NCBI RefSeq assembly: GCF_002261345.1 | Contig: NZ_NEVT01000008.1 | Span: 62,001 to 126,000 of the forward strand | Length of the DNA stretch: 64,000 nucleotides | Direction of reading: 5' to 3' | DNA from: Bordetella genomosp. 2 | Lineage (GTDB): Bacteria; Pseudomonadota; Gammaproteobacteria; Burkholderiales; Burkholderiaceae_B | Shown: positions 44,946 to 54,408 of the stretch, one piece after another | Layout of the letters: the number at the start of each line of letters is the position of its first letter | Numbering within the stretch: the first letter of the stretch is position 1 | Made by a program: the position numbers and the translations under genes | The notes under the pieces: model-generated | What the model saw: only the letters and a program-made list of their open reading frames with translations | Database searches by the model: none | What the model was told of the DNA's origin: nothing

Positions 44946-46079
44946 CTAACGGCCCGGTCCGCGCACGTCGTCGAAAAGTTGCTGCCACAGGCCCAGCACA
45001 CGCCCGGCCGAAAAGCGTTCGCGCGCCTCGATGGCGCGCCCTGCCATGGCCTGGCGCGCAGCCTCGTCGCCCATCAGCGCCGACAGCGCCGCGGCGAGCG
45101 CGGCCACGTCGCCGTTGGGCCGCACCAGCACGCCGTCGACGCCGTCGCGCACCACTTCGCGCGGCCCGGTGTCGCAATCGAAGCAGACGGCCGCCAGGCC
45201 GCTTGCCAGCGATTCCAGCAATGTATTGGACAATCCTTCGAAACGCGAGCTCAACACGTAGAGGTCGGCGCTGGCGTACCAGTCGCCCACATTGCCTACC
45301 CGCCCCGGCAGCGCGACGCGGCCCTCCAGGCCGGCGGCGGCGATCTGCGCCTGCAGCCGCGCCCGTTCGGCGCCTTCGCCAAGGATGACCAGGTCCCAGT
45401 CGGGATGCTCGCCGGCAATGCGCGCATAGGCTTGCACCAGCAGGTCGAAGCCCTTGTCCGGATGCAGCCGGCCCACCGCCAGCAGGCGCCGGCGCCCGTC
45501 GCGGGCCGGCGGCGCCAGCACCGGCTCGGTGCGCGGCAACGGCCAGTGGACGGGGTTGGGAATCACCGCCAGCCGCGACCCCGGCACATGCCGCGCAAGC
45601 CAGTCGGCCGTGCCGCGCGTCAGCGCCACCACGCGCGCGGCGCGCGGGTAGGTCAGGCGCCGCAGGCGCTGCCAGAGGCCCGACAAGGCCTGCGACGGCG
45701 GATGCGTGTGCTCGGTGGCGATGACCCGGCACGGCAGGCCGCGCGCGGCCAGCACGGCCAGCACCGAGGCGGTGGTCATCATGCCCAGCACGATGTCGGG
45801 CTGGAACTGGCGCAACAGGCGGCGCAGCGCGCGCACGCGCCGCACGTTGGCGAGCGCGCCGCGCAGGCCGCCGCCCTCGCCCGCCGTATGCAGTATCTCG
45901 CGCCGTACCGCCGGGTGCAGCGTATAGGCGTCGTCGCGCGCATCGGCCTGCGTCGCCAGCATGACCTGCCAACCCGCCGCGGCCCAGTGCGCGCTCAGGT
46001 CGGCGGCCACGCGCTCGGCGCCGCCGCCATGCAGCGAATGAATGAAGATCAGCACGCGTGGTGCGGTGGCGCCGGCCAT
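44946..46079 (-). CDS. GT4-family glycosyltransferase
   Basis: A 377-residue GT-B enzyme. FIHSLHGGGAERVAADLS begins the acceptor domain, RLLAVGRLHPDKGFDLL begins the donor domain, and EGLSNTLLESLASG gives EX7E. The start codon shares one base with the flippase stop (TGATG). Length and features resemble WbpR-like transferases of the P. aeruginosa O6 cluster. Confidence 0.92.
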   Translation of the reverse strand: MAGATAPRVLIFIHSLHGGGAERVAADLSAHWAAAGWQVMLATQADARDDAYTLHPAVRREILHTAGEGGGLRGALANVRRVRALRRLLRQFQPDIVLGMMTTASVLAVLAARGLPCRVIATEHTHPPSQALSGLWQRLRRLTYPRAARVVALTRGTADWLARHVPGSRLAVIPNPVHWPLPRTEPVLAPPARDGRRRLLAVGRLHPDKGFDLLVQAYARIAGEHPDWDLVILGEGAERARLQAQIAAAGLEGRVALPGRVGNVGDWYASADLYVLSSRFEGLSNTLLESLASGLAAVCFDCDTGPREVVRDGVDGVLVRPNGDVAALAAALSALMGDEAARQAMAGRAIEARERFSAGRVLGLWQQLFDDVRGPGR

Positions 46080-47440
46080 CAGCTCGCCTCCCGTGGCGCC
46101 GGCGGCTCGTGGGGCCGCACGGCGACCAGCGCATAGCAGGCGAACGACAGGGCGTACATCAGGCTGGTGGCCAGCATGATGCCGGCCGTGCCCATGCGCG
46201 GCGCCAGCATGGCGTTCAGAATGATCTTCAGCAGGAAATTGCCCACGGCGATCAAGGCCATGATGCGATAGCGATTCTGGCTGGCCAGCAATTGCACCAG
46301 GATCAGCACCCCGAAATAAAACGGCAGCTGCAAGAGCCCCCAGCGCAGCACCCCGGCCACCGCGGCGGTATTCTCGGCGGTGAAGGCGCCCCGCTCGAAC
46401 AGCAGCGCCACGCCCCAGGGGGCAAGGACCCACGCCAGCGCCACCGCCGCGGTGCCGGCGCCGACCATCAGCACCGACCACTTCAGCGCCATGGCGCGGG
46501 CCCGCGCCGCGTCGCCGCGGCTTTGTATGTCGGCCAGCACCGGCAGCGCCGCGCGCCCCACCGACACGGCGCCGATGCCCAGCAGCAGCGACAGCAGGCG
46601 GCTGGCATAGCCCAGCGTGGCGTTGGCGTTGTCGCCCAGGTTGGCGGCGGTGTATTGGTCCAGCGGCCCCACGAAGCTCATGGCGACCTGCCCCACCAGC
46701 ATGATGCCGGCGGCGCTCATCAGCTCGGGCCAGTGCGGCGAGCGCAGCGACAGCCGCGGCGCGCCCCACAGCCCGCCATCGGCGCGCGCGGCCAGCCACG
46801 CCAGCCACACGGCCTGGATCAGGTAGCCCACCAGCGTGCCCCACAGCAGCGGCCCGACGTCGTCGGCCGACACTGCCGCCAGCATCACCCACGCCAGCGT
46901 GGCCACCGCCGGCATGCTGTCGAGCAAGGTGTTGACGTGGCGCTCGTGGGACCGCAGCCGCGCCCCGCTGATGCCCGCCATCAGCACCAGCACGGTGACC
47001 GGCACGAAGGCGTACAGCAGTTGCCGGCTCATGGCCGCCACTTCCGGGGACAAGCCGCTGCCCAGCCATTGCAGCACCCATGGCCAGGCCAGCGCGGTCA
47101 GGGCCGCCAGCGCCAGGCCGCCCGCCAACACCATGCCCTGCAGCTCGCGCACGAACAGGTCGCGCTCGGCGCCGCCGGTGCGCCGCAGGCGCACCAGCAC
47201 CGGGATCAGCACGACCCCCAGCACGCCCACGATGGTGACCGGCAGCCAGGTGGCCATGGTCATGGTGAACTGGTAGGCGTCCACGGCATCGCTGATGCCA
47301 TAGCGGTACGCGACCGCCATTTCCTTGACGGCGCCCGCCGCCTTGCCCAGCACCAGGAAGACCGCCACCCGGAAAGCGCCCCTGAAGATGCGCAGGTGGT
47401 CGGGGTGGATGGCGTTGAACTTGCGTAGTAGCGTTTTCAA
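46079..47440 (-). CDS. MurJ/Wzx-like polysaccharide flippase
   Basis: A 453-residue polytopic membrane protein with about 12-14 hydrophobic helices of the MVF/MOP superfamily. The N-terminal pattern FLVLGKAAGAVKEMAVAYRYG and the ALLFERGAFTAENTAAVAGVLR segment resemble MurJ/MviN more than classical Wzx. It should flip the polyprenyl-linked oligosaccharide to the periplasm. It begins 7 bp after wbpP with an apparent TTG start and no clear ribosome site, so the exact start is uncertain. Confidence 0.85.
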   Translation of the reverse strand: MKTLLRKFNAIHPDHLRIFRGAFRVAVFLVLGKAAGAVKEMAVAYRYGISDAVDAYQFTMTMATWLPVTIVGVLGVVLIPVLVRLRRTGGAERDLFVRELQGMVLAGGLALAALTALAWPWVLQWLGSGLSPEVAAMSRQLLYAFVPVTVLVLMAGISGARLRSHERHVNTLLDSMPAVATLAWVMLAAVSADDVGPLLWGTLVGYLIQAVWLAWLAARADGGLWGAPRLSLRSPHWPELMSAAGIMLVGQVAMSFVGPLDQYTAANLGDNANATLGYASRLLSLLLGIGAVSVGRAALPVLADIQSRGDAARARAMALKWSVLMVGAGTAAVALAWVLAPWGVALLFERGAFTAENTAAVAGVLRWGLLQLPFYFGVLILVQLLASQNRYRIMALIAVGNFLLKIILNAMLAPRMGTAGIMLATSLMYALSFACYALVAVRPHEPPAPREAS

Positions 47441-47447
47441 AAAACGT

Positions 47448-48473
47448 TCAGCGCAAGAATTGCTTGTACCAGGGCATGGCCGTCTCGAGACCCTTGAGGA
47501 TGTCGTAGGCCGGCTGGTAGCCCAGCAGCTTGCCCGCCTTGCCGATGTCGGCCTGGGAATGGCGCACGTCGCCGGCGCGGAAGTCGGCGTAGACCGGCTG
47601 CTTGTCGTAGCGCACGCCCTGGCCGGCCAGCGCCTGGGCCAGGTAGCGGAACAGATCGTTCAGCGTGGTGCGGCCGCTGTAGGCCACGTTGTAGACCTGG
47701 TTGACGCCTTCCTCGGGCGCCAGCGCCGCCAGCAGGTTGGCCTGCACGGCATTGTCCACGAAGCAGAAATCGCGGCTGGTCTCGCCGTCGCCGTTGATCA
47801 CCACGTCGTCGCCGCGGATCATGGCGGCCGTCCACTTGGGGATCACGGCCGCGTAGGCGCCTTCCGGATCCTGGCGCTTGCCGAACACGTTGAAATACCG
47901 CAGCCCCACGCTGGCGAAACCATACGAGCGCGCGAACACGTCGGCATACAGCTCGTTGACGTACTTGGTCACGGCATACGGCGACAGCGGCTTGCCGATG
48001 GTGTCCTCGACCTTGGGCAGGCCGGGATGGTCGCCATAGGTGGAGCTGGAGGCCGCGTAGACGAAGGTCTTGGTGTTGGCATCGCGCGCCGCCACCAGCA
48101 TGTTCAGGAAGCCGCCGATGTTGACGTCGTTGGTGGTGATCGGGTCGTTCAGCGAGCGCGGCACCGAGCCGAGCGCGGCCTGGTGCAGCACGTGGTCCAC
48201 GCCCTCGACGGCCTGGCGGCACGCCGGCAGGTCGCGGATATCCCCTTCCAGGAAAGTGAAGCGCGCCCACTGGGCCGGTTCGACCGAATCGCGCACCTCG
48301 TCCAGGTTGTGGCGGTGGCCGGTGGCGAAGTTGTCCAGCCCCACCACGGTCTGGTCCAGCTTCAGCAGGGTTTCCAGCAGGTTCGAGCCGATGAACCCGG
48401 CGCAGCCGGTCACCAGCCATTTGCGGGGCGCGCGGCGCAATTCCTCTTTGAGGCTTTCGTAGCGATTGCTCAT
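47448..48473 (-). CDS. wbpP: UDP-N-acetylglucosamine 4-epimerase WbpP
   Basis: A 341-residue extended SDR enzyme, the same length as P. aeruginosa WbpP. The NAD loop is [16 protein letters not shown] and the active site is [13 protein letters not shown] with SPYAVTKY (Tyr-x3-Lys). It converts UDP-GlcNAc to UDP-GalNAc, or UDP-GlcNAcA to UDP-GalNAcA. Next to wbpO, it supplies the N-acetylgalactosaminuronic acid donor. Confidence 0.94.
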   Translation of the reverse strand: MSNRYESLKEELRRAPRKWLVTGCAGFIGSNLLETLLKLDQTVVGLDNFATGHRHNLDEVRDSVEPAQWARFTFLEGDIRDLPACRQAVEGVDHVLHQAALGSVPRSLNDPITTNDVNIGGFLNMLVAARDANTKTFVYAASSSTYGDHPGLPKVEDTIGKPLSPYAVTKYVNELYADVFARSYGFASVGLRYFNVFGKRQDPEGAYAAVIPKWTAAMIRGDDVVINGDGETSRDFCFVDNAVQANLLAALAPEEGVNQVYNVAYSGRTTLNDLFRYLAQALAGQGVRYDKQPVYADFRAGDVRHSQADIGKAGKLLGYQPAYDILKGLETAMPWYKQFLR

Positions 48474-48482
48474 TCGTCTTCC

Positions 48483-49757
48483 TTACAGGCGCAGATCGGA
48501 TTCGTCGGGGGCCAGCACGTATTTCAGGTCGTACAGCACGTGCTTGGCCTTGCCCAGCTTGCGGATTTCCGCCGCGCCCATCTCGATGAACTGGCGATGC
48601 GACACCGCCAGGATGATCGCGTCGTACTTGCCCGCCTCCGGCTCGGCCACCGGCGTAATGCCGTATTCGTGCACCGCCTCCTGGGGGTCGACCCACGGGT
48701 CGTAGACGTCCACATCGACGTTGTACTCGCCCAGTTCGTTCACGATGTCCACCACCCGGGTATTGCGCAGGTCGGGGCAGTTTTCCTTGAAGGTCAGGCC
48801 CATGACCAGCACGCGCGCGCCCTGCACATGGATGCGCTGCTTGGTCATGCACTTGACCAGCTGCGACACCACGTAGCTGCCCATCGAGTCGTTCAGGCGG
48901 CGGCCGGCCAGGATGATCTCGGGGTGGTAGCCGATGGCCTGCGCCTTGTGCGTCAGGTAGTACGGGTCGACGCCGATGCAGTGGCCGCCCACCAGGCCGG
49001 GGCGGAACGGCAGGAAGTTCCACTTGGTGCCGGCGGCCTGCAGCACCGCTTCGGTATCGATGCCCATCTTGTTGAAGATCAGGGCCAGCTCGTTGATCAG
49101 CGCGATGTTGACGTCGCGCTGCGTGTTCTCGATGACCTTGGCGGCCTCGGCCACGCGGATGCTGGAAGCCTTGTGGGTGCCGGCCGTGATGATCTCGTTG
49201 TACAGCGTGTCGACCAGGTCGGCCACTTCGGGCGTCGAGCCGGAAGTGACCTTCTTGATGGTGTTGACGCGGTGCGCCTTGTCGCCCGGGTTGATGCGCT
49301 CGGGGCTGTAGCCGGCATAAAAGTCCTGGTTGAACTTCAGGCCGGAGACGCGCTCGAGCACCGGCACGCAGTCTTCTTCGGTAGCGCCCGGGTAGACCGT
49401 GGATTCGTAGATGACGATGTCGCCGCGCTTGAGCACCGCCCCGATCGTCTCGCTGGCCTTGATCAGCGGCGTCAGATCGGGCTGCTTGTAGGCGTCGATG
49501 GGCGTGGGCACCGTGACGATGTACACGTTGGCCGCGGCCAGGTCGGCGCGCTCGGCGGTGTAGGTCAGGTGCCTGGCCTCGGCCAGTTCGGCGTCGTCGA
49601 CTTCGAGCGTATGGTCATGGCCCGCCTTGAGGGCCTCGATGCGCTTGGCGTTGATGTCGAAGCCGATCACCGGCCGCTTCTTGCCGAACTCAACGGCCAG
49701 GGGCAGTCCGACATAGCCCAGGCCGACCACGGCAAGTTTTACCTCATCGATACGCAA
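48483..49757 (-). CDS. wbpO: UDP-N-acetyl-D-galactosamine/glucosamine 6-dehydrogenase WbpO
   Basis: A 424-residue nucleotide-sugar dehydrogenase. The Rossmann motif is [20 protein letters not shown], the catalytic cysteine lies in [12 protein letters not shown], and [13 protein letters not shown] and SGYSPER-like ([13 protein letters not shown]) are family features. It oxidises UDP-GalNAc to UDP-GalNAcA with NAD+. A TTG start at 49757 preceded by AAGGGAGAG gives the family N-terminus; a GTG at 49787 would add ten unusual residues. Confidence 0.94.
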   Translation of the reverse strand: MRIDEVKLAVVGLGYVGLPLAVEFGKKRPVIGFDINAKRIEALKAGHDHTLEVDDAELAEARHLTYTAERADLAAANVYIVTVPTPIDAYKQPDLTPLIKASETIGAVLKRGDIVIYESTVYPGATEEDCVPVLERVSGLKFNQDFYAGYSPERINPGDKAHRVNTIKKVTSGSTPEVADLVDTLYNEIITAGTHKASSIRVAEAAKVIENTQRDVNIALINELALIFNKMGIDTEAVLQAAGTKWNFLPFRPGLVGGHCIGVDPYYLTHKAQAIGYHPEIILAGRRLNDSMGSYVVSQLVKCMTKQRIHVQGARVLVMGLTFKENCPDLRNTRVVDIVNELGEYNVDVDVYDPWVDPQEAVHEYGITPVAEPEAGKYDAIILAVSHRQFIEMGAAEIRKLGKAKHVLYDLKYVLAPDESDLRL

Positions 49758-49850
49758 GATAGCTCTCCCTTGCCGTGTCGAGTCCACGGCATTTCAAATA
49801 GGAACGGTAAATTGTAACAACGGCCCGCCGGCCGGCGCAGCCGGCATACG

Positions 49851-50945
49851 TCAATGCGCACGCGGCAGCAGCAGCCAGCCGGGCCGGCGCCACGACACCA
49901 GCCGCACGTACAACCAGATGTAGGCCGCCGCGAACACCAGCAGGCTCAAGCCGAGGATCCAGGCGTTGTCCCACCAGATCGTGGCCGGCACCAGGCCGAT
50001 CAGCGCCAGTACCCACATGTAGGGCGAGGCCAGCGCGTTGCACAGCGCCGGCACCGCATGGCGGCGGTTCTTGCTGAAGGTCACGCGCACCAGCCGGCGG
50101 AACACCAGCTGGTGCAGGTGCAAGGCGTCGGGCTGGTCGACCGGCACGCCGCGCTTGAAGCGGCGCCGCCAGATGGAAAAGCCGGTTTCGAACACGGGGT
50201 AGAACAGCACCGCCAGCGCGTAGAACGGCGAGACCGAGGGATTGCGCACCACCAGCAGCACCGCCAGCTCGGCCAGCATGAAACCCAGGAAGTACGCGCC
50301 GCCGTCGCCCAGGAACACGCGGCCGAACGGAAAATTCCAGACCAGGAAGCCGAGCGTCGCGGAAGCCAGCGCCGCGGCGATCATGGAAATGGGCATGTCG
50401 CCGACCTGCAGCCCGACCAGCGCGATCGACACCGCCATCAGGGTGGCCACCATGCCGGCCAGCCCGTTCATGCCGTCGACGATGTTCAGCGCGTGCGTAC
50501 AGCCGCCCACCGCGAACATGGTGAACACCAGCGAAACCGGCCAGAACGCCAGCACCCAGTCGACCGGGGCGATGCCCACGCGGCTGACCCCGCCCAGCAG
50601 CCACCATGCAATGGCGGCCGACAGGAATGCCGCCAGCAGGCGCTTGCTGGCGCCGATGTCCTTGGTGATGTCTTCCAGCAGGCCGGCCACGAACACCGGC
50701 AGCACCGCGACGAACAGCGCGGGCCACAGCCAGGTGAGCGTCATGTTGCTGGGCCCCAGCACCAGCAGCCCGGCCAGCGACCCGGCCAGCACGGCCAGCC
50801 CGCCCACGCGCGGCGTGGCGCGCGAATGCGACGCCTGGGGCTTGCTCAGGTCGCTGTCGCCGGTGAAGGCGCCATGCCAGCGCTCCGACGCCACGATGAG
50901 CCCCCCCACCATGAACGCCACCACGCAGATGTACAGCCAGGTCAC
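49851..50945 (-). CDS. Initiating polyprenyl-phosphate sugar-1-phosphate transferase (WecA/WbpL-like)
   Basis: A 364-residue inner-membrane protein with about 11 hydrophobic helices. Family motifs are ATPRVGGLAV, NIVDGMNGLAG, VFLGDGGAYFLGF and HLHQLVFRR. It transfers a sugar-1-phosphate (an N-acetylated hexosamine is likely) from UDP-sugar to undecaprenyl phosphate, starting glycan assembly. It is the first gene of the operon, with a GTG start about 60 nt after a predicted promoter at 51015-51042. Confidence 0.93.
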   Translation of the reverse strand: MTWLYICVVAFMVGGLIVASERWHGAFTGDSDLSKPQASHSRATPRVGGLAVLAGSLAGLLVLGPSNMTLTWLWPALFVAVLPVFVAGLLEDITKDIGASKRLLAAFLSAAIAWWLLGGVSRVGIAPVDWVLAFWPVSLVFTMFAVGGCTHALNIVDGMNGLAGMVATLMAVSIALVGLQVGDMPISMIAAALASATLGFLVWNFPFGRVFLGDGGAYFLGFMLAELAVLLVVRNPSVSPFYALAVLFYPVFETGFSIWRRRFKRGVPVDQPDALHLHQLVFRRLVRVTFSKNRRHAVPALCNALASPYMWVLALIGLVPATIWWDNAWILGLSLLVFAAAYIWLYVRLVSWRRPGWLLLPRAH

Positions 50946-51014
50946 GGAAACACCTTAGTCGGGTCGATTTTTGAAGAAACAGAGCACAACATTATCGAGA
51001 GCGCGTGTAACGGT

Positions 51015-51042
51015 CATATATGTGAGACCTAAACAAGTGCAA
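51015..51042 (-). promoter_or_regulatory. Predicted promoter of the polysaccharide operon
   Basis: On the minus strand TTGCAC (51042-51037), a 16-bp spacer and TATATG (51020-51015) lie about 60 nt before the GTG of the first gene. A second possible -10 (GATAAT) lies nearer the gene without a good -35. Confidence 0.5.
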
Positions 51043-51228
51043 GCCCGCCCCACAGAACGTAACGCCCCCTGTAGCGCCCCCCACGCTAGAGGGACAGCCG
51101 AAAACCATTGTAATTCTTTCCGTCCCGTTGCACGGGCCCGAATTAAGGGTAAATACGGAGGAATAGACATCCGGCAACGGCCTTGCCCGCGCAGCCGTGA
51201 AAATTTTAGGGACGCATCTGCTCGACCC

Positions 51229-51261
51229 AAAAAAAAGCCCGAGATCTTGCGATCTCGGGCT
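51229..51261 (-). terminator. Rho-independent terminator of the small RNA
   Basis: A perfect 10-bp stem GCCCGAGATC/GATCTCGGGC with a 4-nt loop (51237-51260) is followed on the minus strand by eight T. No T run follows it on the plus strand, so the direction is clear. Confidence 0.9.
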
Positions 51262-51391
51262 AAATCCACCAAAGGAGGAGGGTGGAGGAGACAACCGGGG
51301 CATGTTGGGGTGAACACTGCGATATCGCTACCGGGTTCTACCGCTACGCAACCGGGGTTAGGCACCGCGCCGACTGCGTTTCAACATCCAT
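51229..51391 (-). ncRNA. Probable small RNA of about 160 nt
   Basis: A minus-strand unit bounded by a near-consensus promoter (51398-51426) and a strong rho-independent terminator (51229-51261), with no credible protein between. The only frames starting near the 5' end encode 15 and 9 residues; the first ATG falls almost exactly at the predicted +1. Just before the terminator the RNA carries a pyrimidine-rich tract with two CCTCCTCC-like blocks (complement of 51271-51292), the type of sequence that can pair with Shine-Dalgarno regions. It lies between coq7 and the polysaccharide operon. A leader peptide is a possible alternative. Confidence 0.55.
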
Positions 51392-51397
51392 GAACGA

Positions 51398-51426
51398 ATC
51401 ATAGCCCATCCATTTGTGCGATGCAA
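51398..51426 (-). promoter_or_regulatory. Strong sigma-70-like promoter of the small RNA
   Basis: On the minus strand TTGCAT (51426-51421), exactly 17 bp, then TATGAT (51403-51398). Transcription should start near 51391. Confidence 0.75.
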
Positions 51427-51624
51427 GATTTTTTTTGCGGCGAAGCCAGGCGGCCGACGGGTGTTGCGGTTTTGCAGCATCACCCCCACGAAAGCGGCGC
51501 GAATACTGGCCTGGGCGCGGCAGAGGGTTTTCTCCGAAAGGGTAAACCCTTGCGGGCTTACCCTATATTTTTCAACCACTTAGCACGCCAGAACCGGGAC
51601 ACCGCGGGCGCTGCGCGGGCCAAT

Positions 51625-51653
51625 ATGGTGCAATGCACCATCTTCTGCACCAT
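51625..51653. repeat. Palindrome and half-site of TGCACCAT
   Basis: ATGGTGCA-A-TGCACCAT (51625-51641) is a perfect 17-bp palindrome, followed after 4 bp by another TGCACCAT (51646-51653). It lies just past the coq7 stop. It could be a protein-binding site or a hairpin in the coq7 transcript end. Confidence 0.55.
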
Positions 51654-51667
51654 CCTGGCGCGACGGC

Positions 51668-52345
51668 TCAGATCCAGTAAGCCGTCGAGGTCATCACCCG
51701 CGACATGGCCCGCATCGCGCCGCGCACCGGCGCCGGCAGCGGCACGCCGCCCGCCTCTTCGGCGCTGGTGCGGTGCTGGGCTTCGTCCTCTTTCATCTGG
51801 CGCACGATCTGGCGCGAGCGCTCGTCTGTCTCGGGCAGGCTGCGCAGATGGCCGTCCAGGTGCGCCTCGACCTGGCGTTCGGTTTCCGCCATGAAGCCCA
51901 GATTGCGCGGCGTACCGGCGCGGCTGGCCAGCACGCCCAGCGCGAACGAACCGGCATACCACAATGGGTTGAGCAAACTCGGGCGGCTGCCCAGTTCCTC
52001 CAGGCGCTGTGCGCACCAGGCCAGGTGGTCGACCTCCTCGGCCGCGGCGCGGCGCAGCAGGTCGCGCGCCGGCGCTTCGCGGCAGGCCGCCGCCTGGCCG
52101 CGATACAGGGCCTGCGCGCACACTTCGCCCACATGGTTGACGCGCATCAGCCCGGCGGCATGGCGCTTCTGCTGGTCGGTCAAGGGCGGGGCTGGGTCGG
52201 CGGCCTGCGCCGGATAAGGCCGCGACGAGGCGGCCGCGCCCGACAACACGCGCAACGCGCGGTCCACTTCGGCGAACAGCGGATCGAGCGGGCCGCGCCG
52301 GCGCGCAAACGGCGCCGGGCCGGCAGGTGAGGAAGCGACGGACAT
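51668..52345 (-). CDS. coq7: Demethoxyubiquinone hydroxylase Coq7
   Basis: A 225-residue carboxylate-bridged di-iron monooxygenase of ubiquinone synthesis that hydroxylates the benzoquinone ring. Four iron-ligand helices are visible: [47 protein letters not shown] and [13 protein letters not shown]. The ATG at 52345 follows AGGAG; a longer frame upstream is an artefact. It is divergent from the OsmC-like gene. Confidence 0.95.
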   Translation of the reverse strand: MSVASSPAGPAPFARRRGPLDPLFAEVDRALRVLSGAAASSRPYPAQAADPAPPLTDQQKRHAAGLMRVNHVGEVCAQALYRGQAAACREAPARDLLRRAAAEEVDHLAWCAQRLEELGSRPSLLNPLWYAGSFALGVLASRAGTPRNLGFMAETERQVEAHLDGHLRSLPETDERSRQIVRQMKEDEAQHRTSAEEAGGVPLPAPVRGAMRAMSRVMTSTAYWI

Positions 52346-52460
52346 GACGGGACTCCTGTAACGGCCCCCACCCTGTCGGCAGGCGGGGCACTCATTCGGG
52401 AATTGTACGCAACGGGTATCATCGGTTTTTGTTCGCGCTTTACGTACAAGGAACCCTCTC

Positions 52461-52901
52461 ATGGACTGCACGATCAACTGGGGCGGGCCCGACGGCATGC
52501 TCTTCGTGGCCACCACCGGCAGCGGCCACGTCGCCACGATGGACGGCGCGGTGGACGGCGGCGGCCACAACCTGGCGCCGCGTCCCATGGAGCTGCTGCT
52601 GGCCGGCACGGGCGGCTGCACCGCCTACGATGTCGTGCTCATCCTCAAGCGCGGCCGCCACGCGGTCAGCGGCTGCAGCGTGAAGCTCTCGGCCGAGCGC
52701 GCCGACACCGATCCCAAGGTCTTCACGCGCATCCATTTCGCTTTCACCGTCACCGGCCAGAACCTGCCGCGCGCCGCGGTCGAACGCGCCGTGCAGCTGT
52801 CGCACGAGAAATACTGCTCGGCCTCGGCCATGCTCGAAAAAACCGCGCAGCTGAGCTTCTCGGTCGATATCGTCGACACGCAGGCCACGCCGGCCGCCTG
52901 A
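52461..52901 (+). CDS. OsmC/YhfA-family protein
   Basis: A 146-residue OsmC-like protein with both redox cysteines ([11 protein letters not shown] and [11 protein letters not shown]), the pair used by Ohr/OsmC peroxidases. The compact N-terminus resembles the YhfA branch. It probably reduces organic peroxides or a related thiol substrate. An AAGGAA ribosome site precedes the ATG. It is divergent from coq7 and followed by thyA. Confidence 0.9.
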   Translation: MDCTINWGGPDGMLFVATTGSGHVATMDGAVDGGGHNLAPRPMELLLAGTGGCTAYDVVLILKRGRHAVSGCSVKLSAERADTDPKVFTRIHFAFTVTGQNLPRAAVERAVQLSHEKYCSASAMLEKTAQLSFSVDIVDTQATPAA

Positions 52902-52937
52902 TGCCGCCGCGCCGCCGGCCGGCCCGCCCGAACTGAC

Positions 52938-53909
52938 ATGAAACAATACCTCTCGCTGATCCAATCCATTCTCGACCACGGCTCGTGGCAGGAGAACCGC
53001 ACCGGCATACGCACGCTGTCGCTGCCCGGCGCGTCCCTGCGCTTCGACCTGCAGCAGGGCTTCCCGGCGGTCACGACCAAGAAACTGGCCTTCAAGTCCG
53101 CCGTCGGCGAGCTGGTGGGCTTCTTGCGCGGCGCGCGCAGCGCGGCCGAGTTCCGCGCGCTGGGCTGCAAGGTATGGGATCAGAACGCCAACGAGAACGC
53201 CGCCTGGCTGGCCAACCCGTACCGCGAAGGGCCGGACGACCTCGGCCCGGTGTACGGCGTGCAGTGGCGCCGCTGGCCCGCCTACAAGGTGGTGCCGAGC
53301 GCCAACACGGCCCAGGTCCAGGACGCCCTGGGCCGCGGCTACGCCCAGGTGGCCGAGCTCGACGAGGACGGCGTGCCGCACGTGCTGCTCTACAAGGCGG
53401 TGGACCAGCTGCGGCAATGCCTGGACGCCATCCACCACACGCCGCAGGACCGCCGCATCCTCTTCCATGGCTGGAACTGGGCGCAGATCGAGGAAATGGC
53501 CCTGCCGCCCTGCCACCTGCTGTACCAGTTCCTGCCCAATGCCACGACGCGCGAAATCTCGCTGTGCCTGTACATCCGCTCCAACGACGTGGGGCTGGGC
53601 ACACCGTTCAACCTGACCGAGGGCGCGGCGCTGCTGCACCTGGTCGGCCGCCTGACCGGCTACACGCCGCGCTGGTTCTCGTACTTCATCGGCGACGCGC
53701 ACATCTACGAGAACCACCTGCCGATGCTGCGCGAGCAGCTCACCCGCGATCCTTATCCCGCACCGCGCCTGGTGCTGTCGGACCGCATCCCGGACTACGC
53801 CGCGACCGGCCGCTACCAGCCGGAATGGCTGGAACAGGTCGAGCCATCGGATTTCACCCTGCAGGACTACCAGCACCACCCGGCGCTGACCGCGCCCATG
53901 GCCGTGTAA
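52938..53909 (+). CDS. thyA: Thymidylate synthase
   Basis: A 323-residue enzyme making dTMP from dUMP with methylenetetrahydrofolate. The active-site cysteine is in [11 protein letters not shown], the dUMP-binding residues are in [15 protein letters not shown], and the FPAVTTKKL and PVYGVQWR segments are canonical. It is longer than the 264-residue E. coli protein because of an inserted segment after [11 protein letters not shown], as in the longer thyA type. folA follows after 10 bp and recycles the dihydrofolate produced. Confidence 0.97.
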   Translation: MKQYLSLIQSILDHGSWQENRTGIRTLSLPGASLRFDLQQGFPAVTTKKLAFKSAVGELVGFLRGARSAAEFRALGCKVWDQNANENAAWLANPYREGPDDLGPVYGVQWRRWPAYKVVPSANTAQVQDALGRGYAQVAELDEDGVPHVLLYKAVDQLRQCLDAIHHTPQDRRILFHGWNWAQIEEMALPPCHLLYQFLPNATTREISLCLYIRSNDVGLGTPFNLTEGAALLHLVGRLTGYTPRWFSYFIGDAHIYENHLPMLREQLTRDPYPAPRLVLSDRIPDYAATGRYQPEWLEQVEPSDFTLQDYQHHPALTAPMAV

Positions 53910-53919
53910 GGAAGACCCC

Positions 53920-54408
53920 ATGCCGCCTCGCCTGGCCCTCGTGGTCGCCTATTCCGACAACCGCGTCATCGGGCGCGACAACGCATTGCCCTGGAAACTG
54001 CCCGGCGACCTGGCGCACTTCAAGCGCACCACGCTGGGCAGCCCGATCATCATGGGACGCAAGACCTGGGAATCGCTGGGCCGCCCGCTGCCGGGCCGCG
54101 CCAACATCGTGATCAGCCGCAACCTGCAGTACAGCGCGCCCGGCGCCCAGGTCGTGCCCACGCTGCAGGCCGCCGTGGCCGCCTGCGGGGCAGTCGACGA
54201 CGCCTACGTGATCGGCGGCGCGCAGATCTACGCGCAGGCGCTGCCGCTGGCCCAGCGCATCATCGCTACCGAAGTGCACGCGCAGGTCGAGGGCGACGCC
54301 TTCTTTCCCCTGCTGCCTTCGTTCGCCTGGCGCGAGGCGTCCCGCCAGCCGCAGCCGCCGGAAAACGGCTACGCCTACGACTTCGTCGTCTACGAACGCG
54401 CCGCCTGA
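53920..54408 (+). CDS. folA: Dihydrofolate reductase
   Basis: A 162-residue enzyme. RDNALPWKLPGDLAHFKRTT carries the catalytic acidic residue and folate-binding helix, IIMGRKTWESLGRPLPGR binds NADPH, and VIGGAQIY is the second NADPH loop. It lies in an operon with thyA. Its 3' end overlaps the convergent MocR gene by 19 bp. Confidence 0.97.
   Translation: MPPRLALVVAYSDNRVIGRDNALPWKLPGDLAHFKRTTLGSPIIMGRKTWESLGRPLPGRANIVISRNLQYSAPGAQVVPTLQAAVAACGAVDDAYVIGGAQIYAQALPLAQRIIATEVHAQVEGDAFFPLLPSFAWREASRQPQPPENGYAYDFVVYERAA

Larger units (their letters stand above)
50946..51667. other. 722-bp non-coding stretch
   Basis: Between the initiating transferase gene and coq7. It holds the operon promoter (51015-51042), the small-RNA unit (51229-51426), a short inverted repeat GGGTAA/TTACCC near 51540-51563 beside an AT-rich tract, and three TGCACCAT-type sites (51625-51653). 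I see no convincing protein-coding gene; a 73-codon minus-strand frame at 51358-51579 crosses the small-RNA promoter and is not credible. Confidence 0.7.

Noticed and set aside
51358-51579. A 73-codon minus-strand ORF
   Set aside because: It runs through the predicted small-RNA promoter, and its sequence shows no family features or codon pattern like its neighbours.
51625-51641. NtrC-binding site
   Set aside because: The arms are in the reverse order (TGGTGCA then TGCACCA) compared with the NtrC consensus.
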